A DNA stretch of 64,000 bases from Pinus tabuliformis (lineage: Eukaryota > Streptophyta > Pinopsida > Pinales > Pinaceae), in the NCBI GenBank assembly GCA_031772625.1, contig CM062817.1, forward strand, positions 883,662,184 through 883,726,183, in the 5' to 3' direction. Both the position numbers and the translations under genes were made by a program. This document shows positions 1 to 9,033 of the stretch, one piece after another; positions within the stretch are counted from its first letter, which is position 1; each line of letters begins with the position of its first letter. The notes under the pieces are model-generated. The model saw only the letters and a list, made by a program, of their open reading frames with translations. It had not been told where the DNA came from and searched no databases.

Positions 1-934
1 TCCTCTCCTTTTAGTTTCAAGAACATAAATACATTCTAAGTTTCTAAAATAGGCCTTTGTTGGTTTATAATGATAAAACAGAAAACTTTCCCAAATCATC
101 TTTTATAATTAACCCCTCTGTCATAGGTAGAGCCTCTGTTGCCAGCAAACGTTTATAGTCTCGACAGGGATACCTTTTAACCATACTATTGTCCACTTTT
201 CCATTCACATAAGAGTGTGATTAACAGAATGAATCCAAAACAATTTTTCATATTTTGTATTTCATCTCCTTTTTCTTCTTTGTCCTTGATAAGATAAAAA
301 GCCATTGTCCTGGTTTGGTGGCCAGCTGTTGACAATGCCATTCACTGGTAGTAATTTAACTGAACAAGCTGGCTCGTGATGAGACCCCTCATCTTGTAAT
401 TTCAAGCCATTACCCTGTTTTGATAGACAGTATTCTTAATGTCAGTCAAACTATTTTCCTATGAACATGGTAAGCAGGCTTGTAATAAGACCTCTTATCT
501 TTAATCTTTTATATTTTAGAATTACACTCTGAGTAATCATAAACTTTAGTGAATGGGGTGAACAATCTTCTCCTTAAGAGCAAATGGATGACAGTTGAAG
601 AGTTGAAGATGCTGAAAATAAGTTAGTTTCTATCTTAAAATGGATAACCTTTAGAGACCAATTTTGAAAACAGAAAATGATTCACAGAACTTTTACATTT
701 TGAGAGGAGTCTTCAAAAGTTAGATCGTAGATTCAGAACACAAAGATATCTAATTTCCTAGAAATTATTCCTTTTGATTGAGGGTTCTATTATCTAAAAG
801 CAAATATTCATATTATTTTTGTGAGACAGCTTCTTTAATCACAGCAAAAGGTCAATGGAGGATACTCTACAATTTTATTTCCTACCAATCCTACAAACTA
901 CACAAATCTACAAAGAGGAGAAGGGATTACCTTC
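1..934. other. Non-coding spacer downstream of T1 pol
   Basis: AT-rich sequence with no convincing frame on either strand. It lies 3' of the T1 integrase on the minus strand. I see no similarity to the 11.2-12.1 kb spacer that precedes ORF1. The first dozen bases are pyrimidine-rich, which reads as a purine tract on the minus strand and could be a polypurine tract at the window edge, but this is weak. Confidence 0.4.
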
Positions 935-3400
935 TCAATTAAAGAATTTCTTCAAGATCAAGCCATTAACAGGGAGAGAATCTCTCAACCCTGATAAGTC
1001 TTGCAATATAAAGGTTGAATGGCCTATCTTTTCACAAATCTGAAATGGTCCAAGCCACATTTTCTGAAATTTGGTATGCTTACCTTTATCTTCATGGGCC
1101 TTGTCCCATTTGAGAACTAAGTCACCAACTTGAAACTGTTTGGAACTGGATGAGGCTGAGTCAAAGGATGCTTTGATGATTTGTTGATGTTTGGCATGAG
1201 TGATTCTGGTTTTTTCCCTTTCTTCTTCTAATTTAAGAATTTGGTCATGTCTAAGCTGGATAGAAGAAGAAGGAGTCTCTTCAATGTACTGTACTAGGGC
1301 TAAAGAGGGTAGAACGAGATTCGTAGGCAATACTGCTTCTTTTCCATATACCAGATTAAATGGGGAGGAACCTATAGAAGCCTTTTGTGTTATTCTATCA
1401 CCCCATAATGCAAACACTAAAGATTTGTGCCAGTTTCTATGATTCTGTTCAACAGTTCGCTTAATGATTTTGATGAGATTCTTATTAGTAGATTCGGCTA
1501 AACCATTTCCCTGGGGATAATAATTAGCAGAATACTTCAGTTTAAACCCCCTCTTAATAGCGAAATCATATATAGCATTTCCTGAGAAATAGGAAGCATT
1601 ATAAAAAACGAGAGCGTTCGGGACACCAAACCTGGTAATGATGAATTGGTCTATGAACTCGATGATTGCCTCTGAATTCGCTGCCTTCAAAGGAATAGCC
1701 TCCACCCATTTAGTAAAATAATCGGTAGCAGTGAGGATATACCTATGTTGTTTGGAAGATGATGGAGTAATTTCCCCGATGATATCTAATCCCCATTGTT
1801 CAAATGGTTGTTCAATGTTAACTGGTTGCAGAGGGAAAGCTGATTTCCGTTGTCTTCCACTAGAAGTTTGGCAATTGAAACATTTCCTTACATATTCATG
1901 AGCATCTCTAAACAGAGTAGGCCAATAATATCCAGCATGAATAACTTTGTGAGCTGTTGTGTCGGCTCCAAAATGTCCTCCTGCTGGTCCATCATGTAAC
2001 TCCTGCAAAACTTTTTGAGCTTCAGGTTTCTCAAGACATCTTAACAGGATAGAATCATAATTTTGCCTAAAAAGTACATCATCAATAAGAGTGAAATTCT
2101 TTGCTTTTAACCTAATGGCCCTTTTATTTTTGTAAGATAAATGTGTGGGGGCATAGCCATTCTTTAAGAAAAAGATTAAATCTGCATATTGAGATTGAGA
2201 ATCAGTGACACTTAGCTGATTAACTTCTTCAATTGGGCTTGTATCTCCTGATTCTGGAATGTTGGATGCTCCAGCCAATATCCTGCAAAAACCTTGACCC
2301 CTAACAATCTTTGCTGGTTTAATTTCTAAGTCATATTCTTGAAGCGTTGTGACCCAATTTGCTCTTTTTTCCCCCAATTCCCTTTGGATTAATAATTGCC
2401 TGACTGCAGGAAAAGGGACTATAACTTTTGTGTGGGTCTTCAAAAGGAAGGATCTGTAACGCTTGACCGCTTTAAAAACCGCAAAGGCTTGTTTTTCTAC
2501 GTCAGAGTAATTCAATTCGGCACCCTGAAGATTAGAACTAAAGAATGAGATAGGAGCTTCCAAGTTGTCCTCATTTAATTGCGTTAGTACTGCAGCATAA
2601 GATAAGTCGGATGCCATGGTATACAATGTAAAGTGATTGGAGAAATTTGGAGTACTTAAGGCTGGGGCATTGATTATCGATTGTTTGATTAGATCAAAAG
2701 CTTCCTTCTCCGCTGATCCCCACTTAAAGACCGAATTCTTCTTAATCATTGCTTGAAGTGGCAAAACAACTTGGGAAAAATCTGGAACAAACCTTTTAAC
2801 GAAATTGATCTGGCCTAAAAATGACTGCATTGATTTCTTATTGTGAGGAAATGGGATTTCAGAAATTTCTTTGATTCGATCGGGGTCAATATAAATGCCA
2901 TGTTTGGATACGATAAAGCCCAAGAGCTTACCTTGATCAAGAGCGAAAAATGACTTTTTAGGGTTCAGAGAAATACCGTACCTTTTGCATCGTTGAAAGA
3001 TTTGATTTAAGTCATGCAAATGGTTAGACCTCTCTTTAGAGAATACAGTTATATCATCTAAATAGACAACCACTGTTCTATTAATTAACGCTTTAAAAGC
3101 CATATCCATAGCTCTTTGGAAGGTCGCTCCTGCATTTATAAGTCCAAAAGGCATTTTCTGATATGCATATGTTCCCCATTTTGTCCTAAATGTGGTTTTG
3201 AGTTGGTCATCAGGATGAATCAGGACCTGGTTGTATCCTGAGAAACCATCCAGAAAGGACATTAATTCAGAACCTGCCACAGATTGGAGTATTTGTTCCA
3301 TAGTGGGTAATGGGAAATTGTCTTTTAAACTTGCTTTGTTGAGGTTTCTGAAATCAATACAAATTCGGATGTCTCCATTCTTCTTTCTGACTGGCACCAT
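935..3400 (-). CDS. pol: T1 pol: reverse transcriptase, RNase H, integrase
   Basis: An 821-residue frame of a Ty3/gypsy polyprotein, which copies the element RNA and inserts the DNA. The start lies inside the RT domain (VPVRKKNGDIRICIDFR near the N terminus). The RT active-site YLDD is at about residues 113-116. A retroviral-type RNase H follows at about 245-370. The integrase begins with an HHCC zinc region near 490-535 (H..GGHFG, then C-N-C), then a core with WGLDIIGEI and TDYFTKWVEAI, and a C-terminal part with GDLVLKWDKAHEDKGK. No second RNase H lies between the first one and the integrase, unlike the usual Tat order. The protein is a fossil part and activity is not implied. Confidence 0.9.
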   Translation of the reverse strand: MVPVRKKNGDIRICIDFRNLNKASLKDNFPLPTMEQILQSVAGSELMSFLDGFSGYNQVLIHPDDQLKTTFRTKWGTYAYQKMPFGLINAGATFQRAMDMAFKALINRTVVVYLDDITVFSKERSNHLHDLNQIFQRCKRYGISLNPKKSFFALDQGKLLGFIVSKHGIYIDPDRIKEISEIPFPHNKKSMQSFLGQINFVKRFVPDFSQVVLPLQAMIKKNSVFKWGSAEKEAFDLIKQSIINAPALSTPNFSNHFTLYTMASDLSYAAVLTQLNEDNLEAPISFFSSNLQGAELNYSDVEKQAFAVFKAVKRYRSFLLKTHTKVIVPFPAVRQLLIQRELGEKRANWVTTLQEYDLEIKPAKIVRGQGFCRILAGASNIPESGDTSPIEEVNQLSVTDSQSQYADLIFFLKNGYAPTHLSYKNKRAIRLKAKNFTLIDDVLFRQNYDSILLRCLEKPEAQKVLQELHDGPAGGHFGADTTAHKVIHAGYYWPTLFRDAHEYVRKCFNCQTSSGRQRKSAFPLQPVNIEQPFEQWGLDIIGEITPSSSKQHRYILTATDYFTKWVEAIPLKAANSEAIIEFIDQFIITRFGVPNALVFYNASYFSGNAIYDFAIKRGFKLKYSANYYPQGNGLAESTNKNLIKIIKRTVEQNHRNWHKSLVFALWGDRITQKASIGSSPFNLVYGKEAVLPTNLVLPSLALVQYIEETPSSSIQLRHDQILKLEEEREKTRITHAKHQQIIKASFDSASSSSKQFQVGDLVLKWDKAHEDKGKHTKFQKMWLGPFQICEKIGHSTFILQDLSGLRDSLPVNGLILKKFFN

Positions 3401-3579
3401 ATTAGAAACCCAGTTTGAATGCCGAACTGGAAAAATAATCTTGGCCTTCAGGAGCTTGTTAAGTTCTGAATTTATTTGACTTTCTAAATTCGGGTGTATT
3501 TTCCTTAACTTCTACTAGATTGGTTTCTGATCAGGAAGCATAGGAATGGTGTGCTGGATAATAGATGTGTCATAAGTCT

Positions 3580-6339
3580 TTAAATCATCATATTTCCAAG
3601 CAAAAATTTGTTTGTTTTCCTTAACAATCTAATGAATGCTTCCTTTTCGCTTGAAGAAAGTCCTAACCCTAAATTGATATTTTGAGGAGCTTGCTCGGTA
3701 CCTAAATTTATCAATTCAAACCTTAGAGTAGAGCTTTGGAGCTTGGTATTAATCACAGGTCTAAACCTGTCCTTAATATCATACAGATCTTCTAGCTTTA
3801 CTACAGGCTTAGGAATTGCATTTTCTGGAGATGATTCTTTCATTTGTGAGTCATGCTCATTTTCTTCAATAATTTCGTTATCATAGGACTTCTCAGAGGT
3901 CAAGAATTGTAAGATATCCTCATCATGGTTGAACACCCTCCAATTAGTCACATTATCCGAAACTGAAGGCCTAAAAATCAATTCTACAGAAAATCTATCA
4001 AGGTTGTAGTCTTCAGAAGGAAAAAGTTTAGAAGCTACATTGGCTAGTAGGTCAGCTACTGAGTTCTGAGACCTAGGAATGGAGGAAATGTTCAATGCTG
4101 AGAATTGTGATGTAAGATCCTGCACTAGCGATTGGTAATGCTTAAGGTGAGTTGAGAGACAATGAATTGCATTTCGTACCTGTTTAACGATTATTTCAGA
4201 ATCTCCAAACACTTTAAGGTATCTTACCTTCAGGTCAATCGCTTTATATAATCCCTGGATTAAGGCTTCATATTCGACCGTATTGTTAGTGCATTCAAAT
4301 TCCAATCTGCAAGACAACATTGTTTTTTCCCCATGTGGGCTAACCAAAACACATCCTGCACCTGAGCCTTCGCTTGACTTGGAGCCATCAAAATACAAAG
4401 ACCAAAATGAAGGAATATTAGGGCTTAAATTTACAGCTTTCTTATCAACATTGAAATATCTAGATTTATCTGTTTGTGAGAAATTTTCAATCTGCGATGA
4501 CAAATGATTAACTGAGAAAGGTGAAGTTTGGGCAACGAAGTTTCCAAAGAATGATTCTGATGAGTAATTCCCCAAAATGTTATTATTGAATGCCACCGGC
4601 GGATTTTCTTGTTCAAATTCAGTTACTATGTGGGTCATATGTTTCTCCCGATCGATCCTTATTTGATTTGGCTTACCCTTATAGGGAAGCCACATGTGTG
4701 ACCAGTCAGTTGAAATATACCCATGTAATTTTTCGGACCAATCCCTGCTTAAAATTAAACCATAAAACTCAGGAATATCAGCTATTAAGATATCAATTCT
4801 TTGTACTATCCTGGGATCAGCTGACAACCTGATAGTTACAGAATTAATTTCTCCCACAACCTGTACTTTAGTTCTGTCCAATTGTACAATATGGATGGCA
4901 GACTTCTGGGGTTCTATGTTCAGTTTAGAGCAAACTAAAGCAGGCATTATGTTGGATGATGCCCCTGAGTCAATTAAACAATTGTGCAGATTTCGGTTAT
5001 AAATCTCATAGGTTAGAAGGAATGGTGGAGTATGAGAGTTTGATCTATCCCCGATCAGAACTGAATCGGTAGCTTCAACCATACTCGGAGGAGGTTGGCC
5101 TGAGTCATTAGCAGCTTTAGCAGTGGGAAGAGGTGTAGAAGGAACAGCATTGAATTCCTTAAGAAGCAACTTCTGCTGATGTTTTAATTTACTAAGTTCG
5201 AACATGGTTATGTTTGCCTTAGTTTTCTTCATGTCATCAACAATATTGTACTCCATTGAATCGGATACCACCAATGTTTTAGATGTTGAAGGAGAATTAG
5301 AAGTTGAAGGCTGGTTTTGGGGACTAACTGCAGGTGATTTCTTTGGAGGTACTTTCTCCTTTGTTGTGGCAGCACCTGCACTCCTTTTCTTTGAATTGGC
5401 TTGGATAGGGTCAGGATTACCTCTGCTTCTTGTAGTGACAGGGAAGGCTTCTTCTTCGTTGTCAGTGTCAGAGTTAGGGAGTATAAAATCCCACATTCCA
5501 TGGCATTCAGCTACTTCTTCTTCATCATCTGTTTGTGAGGTTGTTTCCTCCTCTTCTTCCTCTTGTTCTGAGTCTGCATTAGATATGACATTCGGTGGTT
5601 TTGATTCAGTTCTTTTATAGGTTATAAATGGTCTTTTGTTTGAGGTTTCGACTACCTGCTTCTTTATATCAACCATTTCATTTGACAAAGTCTTCAAGAC
5701 TTTTTGTAAACCCTCCATGTCATATGGGTCTTTTGGGGTTTTCTTCTTAGAATCCTCTTTAAAAGAGACTTTTTTGGCTTTTCTGTCTTCCAGAGCAGCT
5801 TTCTTTTCTAGAGAATTTATGCGCTTTTCCACAGCAAGTGCTTCTTTCATGTTTTCGGCTAAGGTTGGTTTCCCAGCCCTGTCTACAAAAATGGCTATAT
5901 TGGCAGGCAGGGCAGTTATATACCATTCGCTACGAATCTGTTCACTTGGTTTGGAAGCCGTGGGGATTTTGTTCAGGAGCTTATTAAATCTAGCATTAAA
6001 TTCTTTTATTGGTTCCCTATGCTCTATTCTTAGATTGGAAAGATCGTTTATTAAAGTAGCCAAAGACCGATCATCTCCATATTTGGTCAGAAACTGCTCT
6101 TGGCAAGTATTCCAACTGGTAATGGAACCAGAGGGTAGAGAGAAATACCAGGATCCTGCTGATCCTTGCAAGGTATAGGGGAAAATTCTGACCACAACAT
6201 CTTCTTCTGTTACTCCTTTCAGGTTGACTGCCAACATGAAATTGTTTATATGTTCCTCAGCTTGAGTCCCATTATCTGGATTAAACTTAGGTATCCATTT
6301 TTCCGGAAGATCTGGTAATGGATGCAATGGTGCAGGCAT
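3580..6339 (-). CDS. gag-pro: T1 gag-protease with an archaeal-type RNase H domain
   Basis: A 919-residue frame. Residues 1-180 are a Ty3-type Gag (WIPKFNPDNGTQAEEHINNF; LQGSAGSWYF; W..C..QFLTKYG; EFNARFNKLL). A charged, Ser/Pro-rich linker runs to about 400. A retropepsin spans about 445-560 with LIDSGASSNIMP at 455-466. At about 643-780 (roughly bases 4,000-4,413) there is a second RNase H of archaeal/plant type: SLYFDGSKSSEGSGAG, then ECTNNTVEYEAL, then VFGDSEIIVKQV, which supply the expected acidic residues. The C-terminal 100 residues lead toward RT. I see no CCHC zinc knuckle. The RNase H sits upstream of RT, which is unusual for Tat relatives. Confidence 0.88.
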   Translation of the reverse strand: MPAPLHPLPDLPEKWIPKFNPDNGTQAEEHINNFMLAVNLKGVTEEDVVVRIFPYTLQGSAGSWYFSLPSGSITSWNTCQEQFLTKYGDDRSLATLINDLSNLRIEHREPIKEFNARFNKLLNKIPTASKPSEQIRSEWYITALPANIAIFVDRAGKPTLAENMKEALAVEKRINSLEKKAALEDRKAKKVSFKEDSKKKTPKDPYDMEGLQKVLKTLSNEMVDIKKQVVETSNKRPFITYKRTESKPPNVISNADSEQEEEEEETTSQTDDEEEVAECHGMWDFILPNSDTDNEEEAFPVTTRSRGNPDPIQANSKKRSAGAATTKEKVPPKKSPAVSPQNQPSTSNSPSTSKTLVVSDSMEYNIVDDMKKTKANITMFELSKLKHQQKLLLKEFNAVPSTPLPTAKAANDSGQPPPSMVEATDSVLIGDRSNSHTPPFLLTYEIYNRNLHNCLIDSGASSNIMPALVCSKLNIEPQKSAIHIVQLDRTKVQVVGEINSVTIRLSADPRIVQRIDILIADIPEFYGLILSRDWSEKLHGYISTDWSHMWLPYKGKPNQIRIDREKHMTHIVTEFEQENPPVAFNNNILGNYSSESFFGNFVAQTSPFSVNHLSSQIENFSQTDKSRYFNVDKKAVNLSPNIPSFWSLYFDGSKSSEGSGAGCVLVSPHGEKTMLSCRLEFECTNNTVEYEALIQGLYKAIDLKVRYLKVFGDSEIIVKQVRNAIHCLSTHLKHYQSLVQDLTSQFSALNISSIPRSQNSVADLLANVASKLFPSEDYNLDRFSVELIFRPSVSDNVTNWRVFNHDEDILQFLTSEKSYDNEIIEENEHDSQMKESSPENAIPKPVVKLEDLYDIKDRFRPVINTKLQSSTLRFELINLGTEQAPQNINLGLGLSSSEKEAFIRLLRKTNKFLLGNMMI

Positions 6340-6357
6340 ATTGACTGCACCAGGTCT

Positions 6358-6939
6358 TCACCATGGATCTGCCATTATAACAGTAGTAGTAGAGGATACT
6401 ATCGCTGAAGTTCCAGATGCCTGGGAAGGAAATACTATTGAGGAGTGAGCAGGTTGGGATATTACAACACTTAGTCCCTGGTGAATATTGGTATGTAATG
6501 GAGGAGTGGGTGGTTGACTTTGCAGATGAGAAGCTGAGATGGAGGATATGGATGAAAGCTCCTCACTTTCAGATCCTTCAGTAATTTTCTTTGCCTTCTT
6601 CCTTTTTGGTAAAGGCAACTCAGTAGGTTCGATACCGAGTTTTTCGCTCTGAAGTCTGGTGAGAGGGTGAGGTAATTTAAACTGCGAAGTCGCACTGCTG
6701 TAAGATACCTCAGATCGTTGTGGCGAAATCGAGAAACTCTGAAGTTTATGGATAAGAGACTGAACTTCAGGTGATTCTAGACTTAGTTGTTCTGAGATAT
6801 GATGGGCTTGAGCAGTGGTGGTTGATTCCTCTTCTTCTTGTTCGGATACTGGTGAACCAGCATGCGAATGGGAAGTCTGAGGGGATTTGGAGGGAGAATT
6901 ACTCTTAGAATGGCTTGTAGTTCTAGGTTTGCTTGCCAT
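6358..6939 (-). CDS. T1 leader ORF upstream of gag
   Basis: A 193-residue frame beginning shortly after the primer-binding site. It is rich in Ser, Pro, Thr and Gln (MASKPRTTSHSKSNSPSKSP at the start) and contains a basic KRKKAKK patch near residue 113. It shows no domain I recognise and looks intrinsically disordered. The position immediately before Gag suggests an N-terminal extension or a separate leader protein of the element. Homologous leaders are usually poorly conserved, so function cannot be assigned. Confidence 0.6.
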   Translation of the reverse strand: MASKPRTTSHSKSNSPSKSPQTSHSHAGSPVSEQEEEESTTTAQAHHISEQLSLESPEVQSLIHKLQSFSISPQRSEVSYSSATSQFKLPHPLTRLQSEKLGIEPTELPLPKRKKAKKITEGSESEELSSISSISASHLQSQPPTPPLHTNIHQGLSVVISQPAHSSIVFPSQASGTSAIVSSTTTVIMADPW

Positions 6940-6950
6940 TCACAGTCAGG

Positions 6951-6967
6951 CCCTCCTTCTAGCGCCA
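6951..6967 (-). promoter_or_regulatory. T1 primer-binding site
   Basis: On the minus strand TGGCGCTAGAAGGAGGG lies five bases after the LTR end (GGCATCAACA). A TGGCGC-type site at this spot is typical of plant Tat/Athila-side gypsy elements, where the 3' end of a tRNA primes minus-strand DNA. I did not assign the tRNA. Confidence 0.75.
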
Positions 6968-7301
6968 AAAATGTTGATGCCCCGAAAATCGTTGCAACAA
7001 CATTGGGGAAACCACCCGGTCCGGACCTTAGTACAACTCCTTTTCCGTTTGGAATAGTGGCTCCGACTGGGGATAATGGGACCAGTTTCCCAAGAATTAT
7101 AAGTAAACGGGATGGATGAGTGACTTATGAGATATGATGGTGATAAGCGAACAACTAAAACTATCGGTGAAATATACTAACTATAATCTAATCCCGGGAC
7201 TTATCAATTTTTTAAAGCGCAGCGTTTGATAATCTATGCTCCAAGACAGGCATATAGATGACTCTATCGCTGAAACATAGATATTTAAATTATTCAAGAT
7301 T

Positions 7302-7327
7302 GCTCTGCATAAGTAGTTATGCAGAGC
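7302..7327. other. Perfect 11-bp hairpin in the T1 LTR
   Basis: GCTCTGCATAA pairs with TTATGCAGAGC around a 4-base loop. It lies in the part of the LTR expected to be transcribed (R-U5). Confidence 0.7.
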
Positions 7328-7683
7328 GATAATAGCGAATTACTACACTTTGTCATTCATATCATTGATACATGCACGATTAAAAGAGAAGGCATATCAC
7401 AAAACATCCAATAGTGGAACGAAATGGAGATATGTTGTTACAGCGCATACATGTATTCAACAATAGCAAAAATAATAACACATCAATTCATATAAGAGGA
7501 AAGAACACAGATGCAGATAAAAGTACCATGTAAGCTGCTTAACAATCCAGTATATTAATCGCTATGTCACAGTCCTTCCTTCAACCCAGAAAGCATTCCA
7601 AACAAGAGACAATAGTGCGCAATTGTATAAAACAGCTTTCCCATTAAATTAAGAACTATTGGTCGAGTTTCACAAAAGAATAT

Positions 7684-7715
7684 AGGCTGAAGCACAGTAG
7701 TGCAAACTTCAGCCT
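7684..7715. other. Two-step hairpin in the T1 LTR
   Basis: AGGCTGAAG pairs with CTTCAGCCT. Inside it GCAC pairs with GTGC around AGTA. Confidence 0.65.
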
Positions 7716-7738
7716 TTAAGTCTATTACAAAATTTTAC

Positions 7739-7773
7739 GACCCTTTCTAAAAACATGAAAGGGTCTATAAATA
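7739..7773 (-). promoter_or_regulatory. T1 LTR TATA-like box next to a 9-bp hairpin
   Basis: On the minus strand TATTTATA (7,766-7,773) is followed at once by GACCCTTTC paired with GAAAGGGTC (7,739-7,765). A TATA at this place fits the LTR promoter of the minus-strand element. The hairpin would span or lie just before the RNA start. The promoter role is inferred. Confidence 0.5.
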
Positions 7774-7878
7774 CTAAGCTACTCTAAATATCTAAGAAAC
7801 TGAAAAGCTATTAAAATGGCATCAATAAATATTTCTCCCATCTTCCTTGGTGATCTGGCAGTCGGCGGCAATGATTCA

Positions 7879-8967
7879 TCAGGTAGGCTCTTTTCCTTTA
7901 AACCTTAGCTGGCATATCGCCAGCATTGGCTCTACTTCCGGTGGAGTGTTGAGATGCGAAGTGAGTTGGGCATCATATGTGGCATCCTGAATGTCGGGGA
8001 TCAGGCATCCGAGAGCATCTGTTAAACACTTGAGGGCCGACCTTTGAGTGTGTGGCTTGATTAGAAAGAGCCAATATGCCTCGGAGGTTAAAGTATTTAC
8101 TCCAGCGATTAACCTTCCCTTTTCCTCCAAATCATAATAACTTGTTTGTTCAATCATGTTTGCTGTTGTTATGCTTCCAGGTGTACACTGGGAGATCATG
8201 TTGGCCAAATAGAGTGTATTGTTGACTAAATCAATCATATTGCTGGAAATCAATTTACACCTTGAAGCTGCCCTTTCCGCTTTCATCACCTGAGTGTTCC
8301 ATTCCGTGAAGAGTATGTCCTTGTATGTCTCATAGATTCTGGGCAAGTTCGCTGCCTTCCCCACATCAGAATCTTGCCAATCAAGATATTCGGCTATGGT
8401 TTCTTCAGCCTGATCTAGCTCATTTATGGCTTTCTCTACCTGCTGACATACTGCTGTAGTTATTTCGCATAATGGCTCAGCCTCAGTAAGTTGTCGGCAT
8501 AGGAGTCTAATCTGAGATATTAGTGCGCTATTTATTTGAGCTGCCTCTGCTCTGAAATCCTCCACTTTCTGGGTGCCCTTGATGTCTTCGAGCTGTGCTA
8601 ATAGTTGAGCGATTTGCTCATCTTTTGATTTCATCATCAGCTCATTCGCCATTCTCAACTGTGCCAATGCCTCCGACAATTCTTTCTGCTTCTGGATTGC
8701 GCTCTGGTCGATCCTCTGCTTTTCGGTCTGCAGTTGCTGTGTTAATACATTGTTTTCTTGCTGTTGTGCCAACAACTGCTCTTCTACCTGCGCTGCCTTG
8801 TTCTTCGCCTCAGTTACTTCTGCCTGTAATGCACAAATCTCCTGGTCCTTAGTCTTCAATAGAAGACTTACCTCTGATGCCTTGTCAATAGTCGCTGCAG
8901 AATAAGCTCCTGCATACTGTGACAGCTTTGTTAGATCATCGGAGGGATCCAATTCCTCCTTCCACAC
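7879..8967 (-). CDS. T1 ORF2: coiled-coil protein beside the 3' LTR
   Basis: A 362-residue frame, or slightly longer because the first clear start is uncertain. Residues 30-150 are strongly heptad-like and rich in Q, E, K and L (QLLAQQQENNVLTQQLQTEK). After this comes a helical C-terminal half with several Cys and Trp residues and no known motif. It ends about 50 bases before the LTR. ORF1 lies less than 100 bases upstream on the same strand, so the two are probably expressed together. The position is the one occupied by env-like genes in some plant gypsy elements, but I see no signal peptide or clear membrane segment. Similar coiled-coil frames lie beside the left LTR of element D and at 56.4-57.6 kb. 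Function unknown. Confidence 0.65.
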   Translation of the reverse strand: MWKEELDPSDDLTKLSQYAGAYSAATIDKASEVSLLLKTKDQEICALQAEVTEAKNKAAQVEEQLLAQQQENNVLTQQLQTEKQRIDQSAIQKQKELSEALAQLRMANELMMKSKDEQIAQLLAQLEDIKGTQKVEDFRAEAAQINSALISQIRLLCRQLTEAEPLCEITTAVCQQVEKAINELDQAEETIAEYLDWQDSDVGKAANLPRIYETYKDILFTEWNTQVMKAERAASRCKLISSNMIDLVNNTLYLANMISQCTPGSITTANMIEQTSYYDLEEKGRLIAGVNTLTSEAYWLFLIKPHTQRSALKCLTDALGCLIPDIQDATYDAQLTSHLNTPPEVEPMLAICQLRFKGKEPT

Positions 8968-9033
8968 TACATTGCCCGTGATTGTTTGCTCAGGAAAGAT
9001 AGAAGGTTGATCAAGCTTTCGTCTCTTCCTTGA

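Larger units (their letters stand above)
6972..7828 (-). repeat. T1 long terminal repeat (857 bp)
   Basis: The ends form an inverted repeat: TGTTGATGCC at the left and GGCATCAATA at the right. The primer-binding site abuts the left end and a purine-rich tract (AAGGAAGATGGGAGAAATAT on the minus strand) abuts the right end. This one LTR is therefore placed as the 5' LTR of gag-pol and as the 3' LTR of ORF1/ORF2. It contains a TATA-like TATTTATA on the minus strand near 7,770 and three strong hairpins. Confidence 0.8.

Noticed and set aside
5204-6178. Plus-strand frames of 138 and 180 residues
   Set aside because: Antisense shadows of the Gag linker of T1, with no family pattern.
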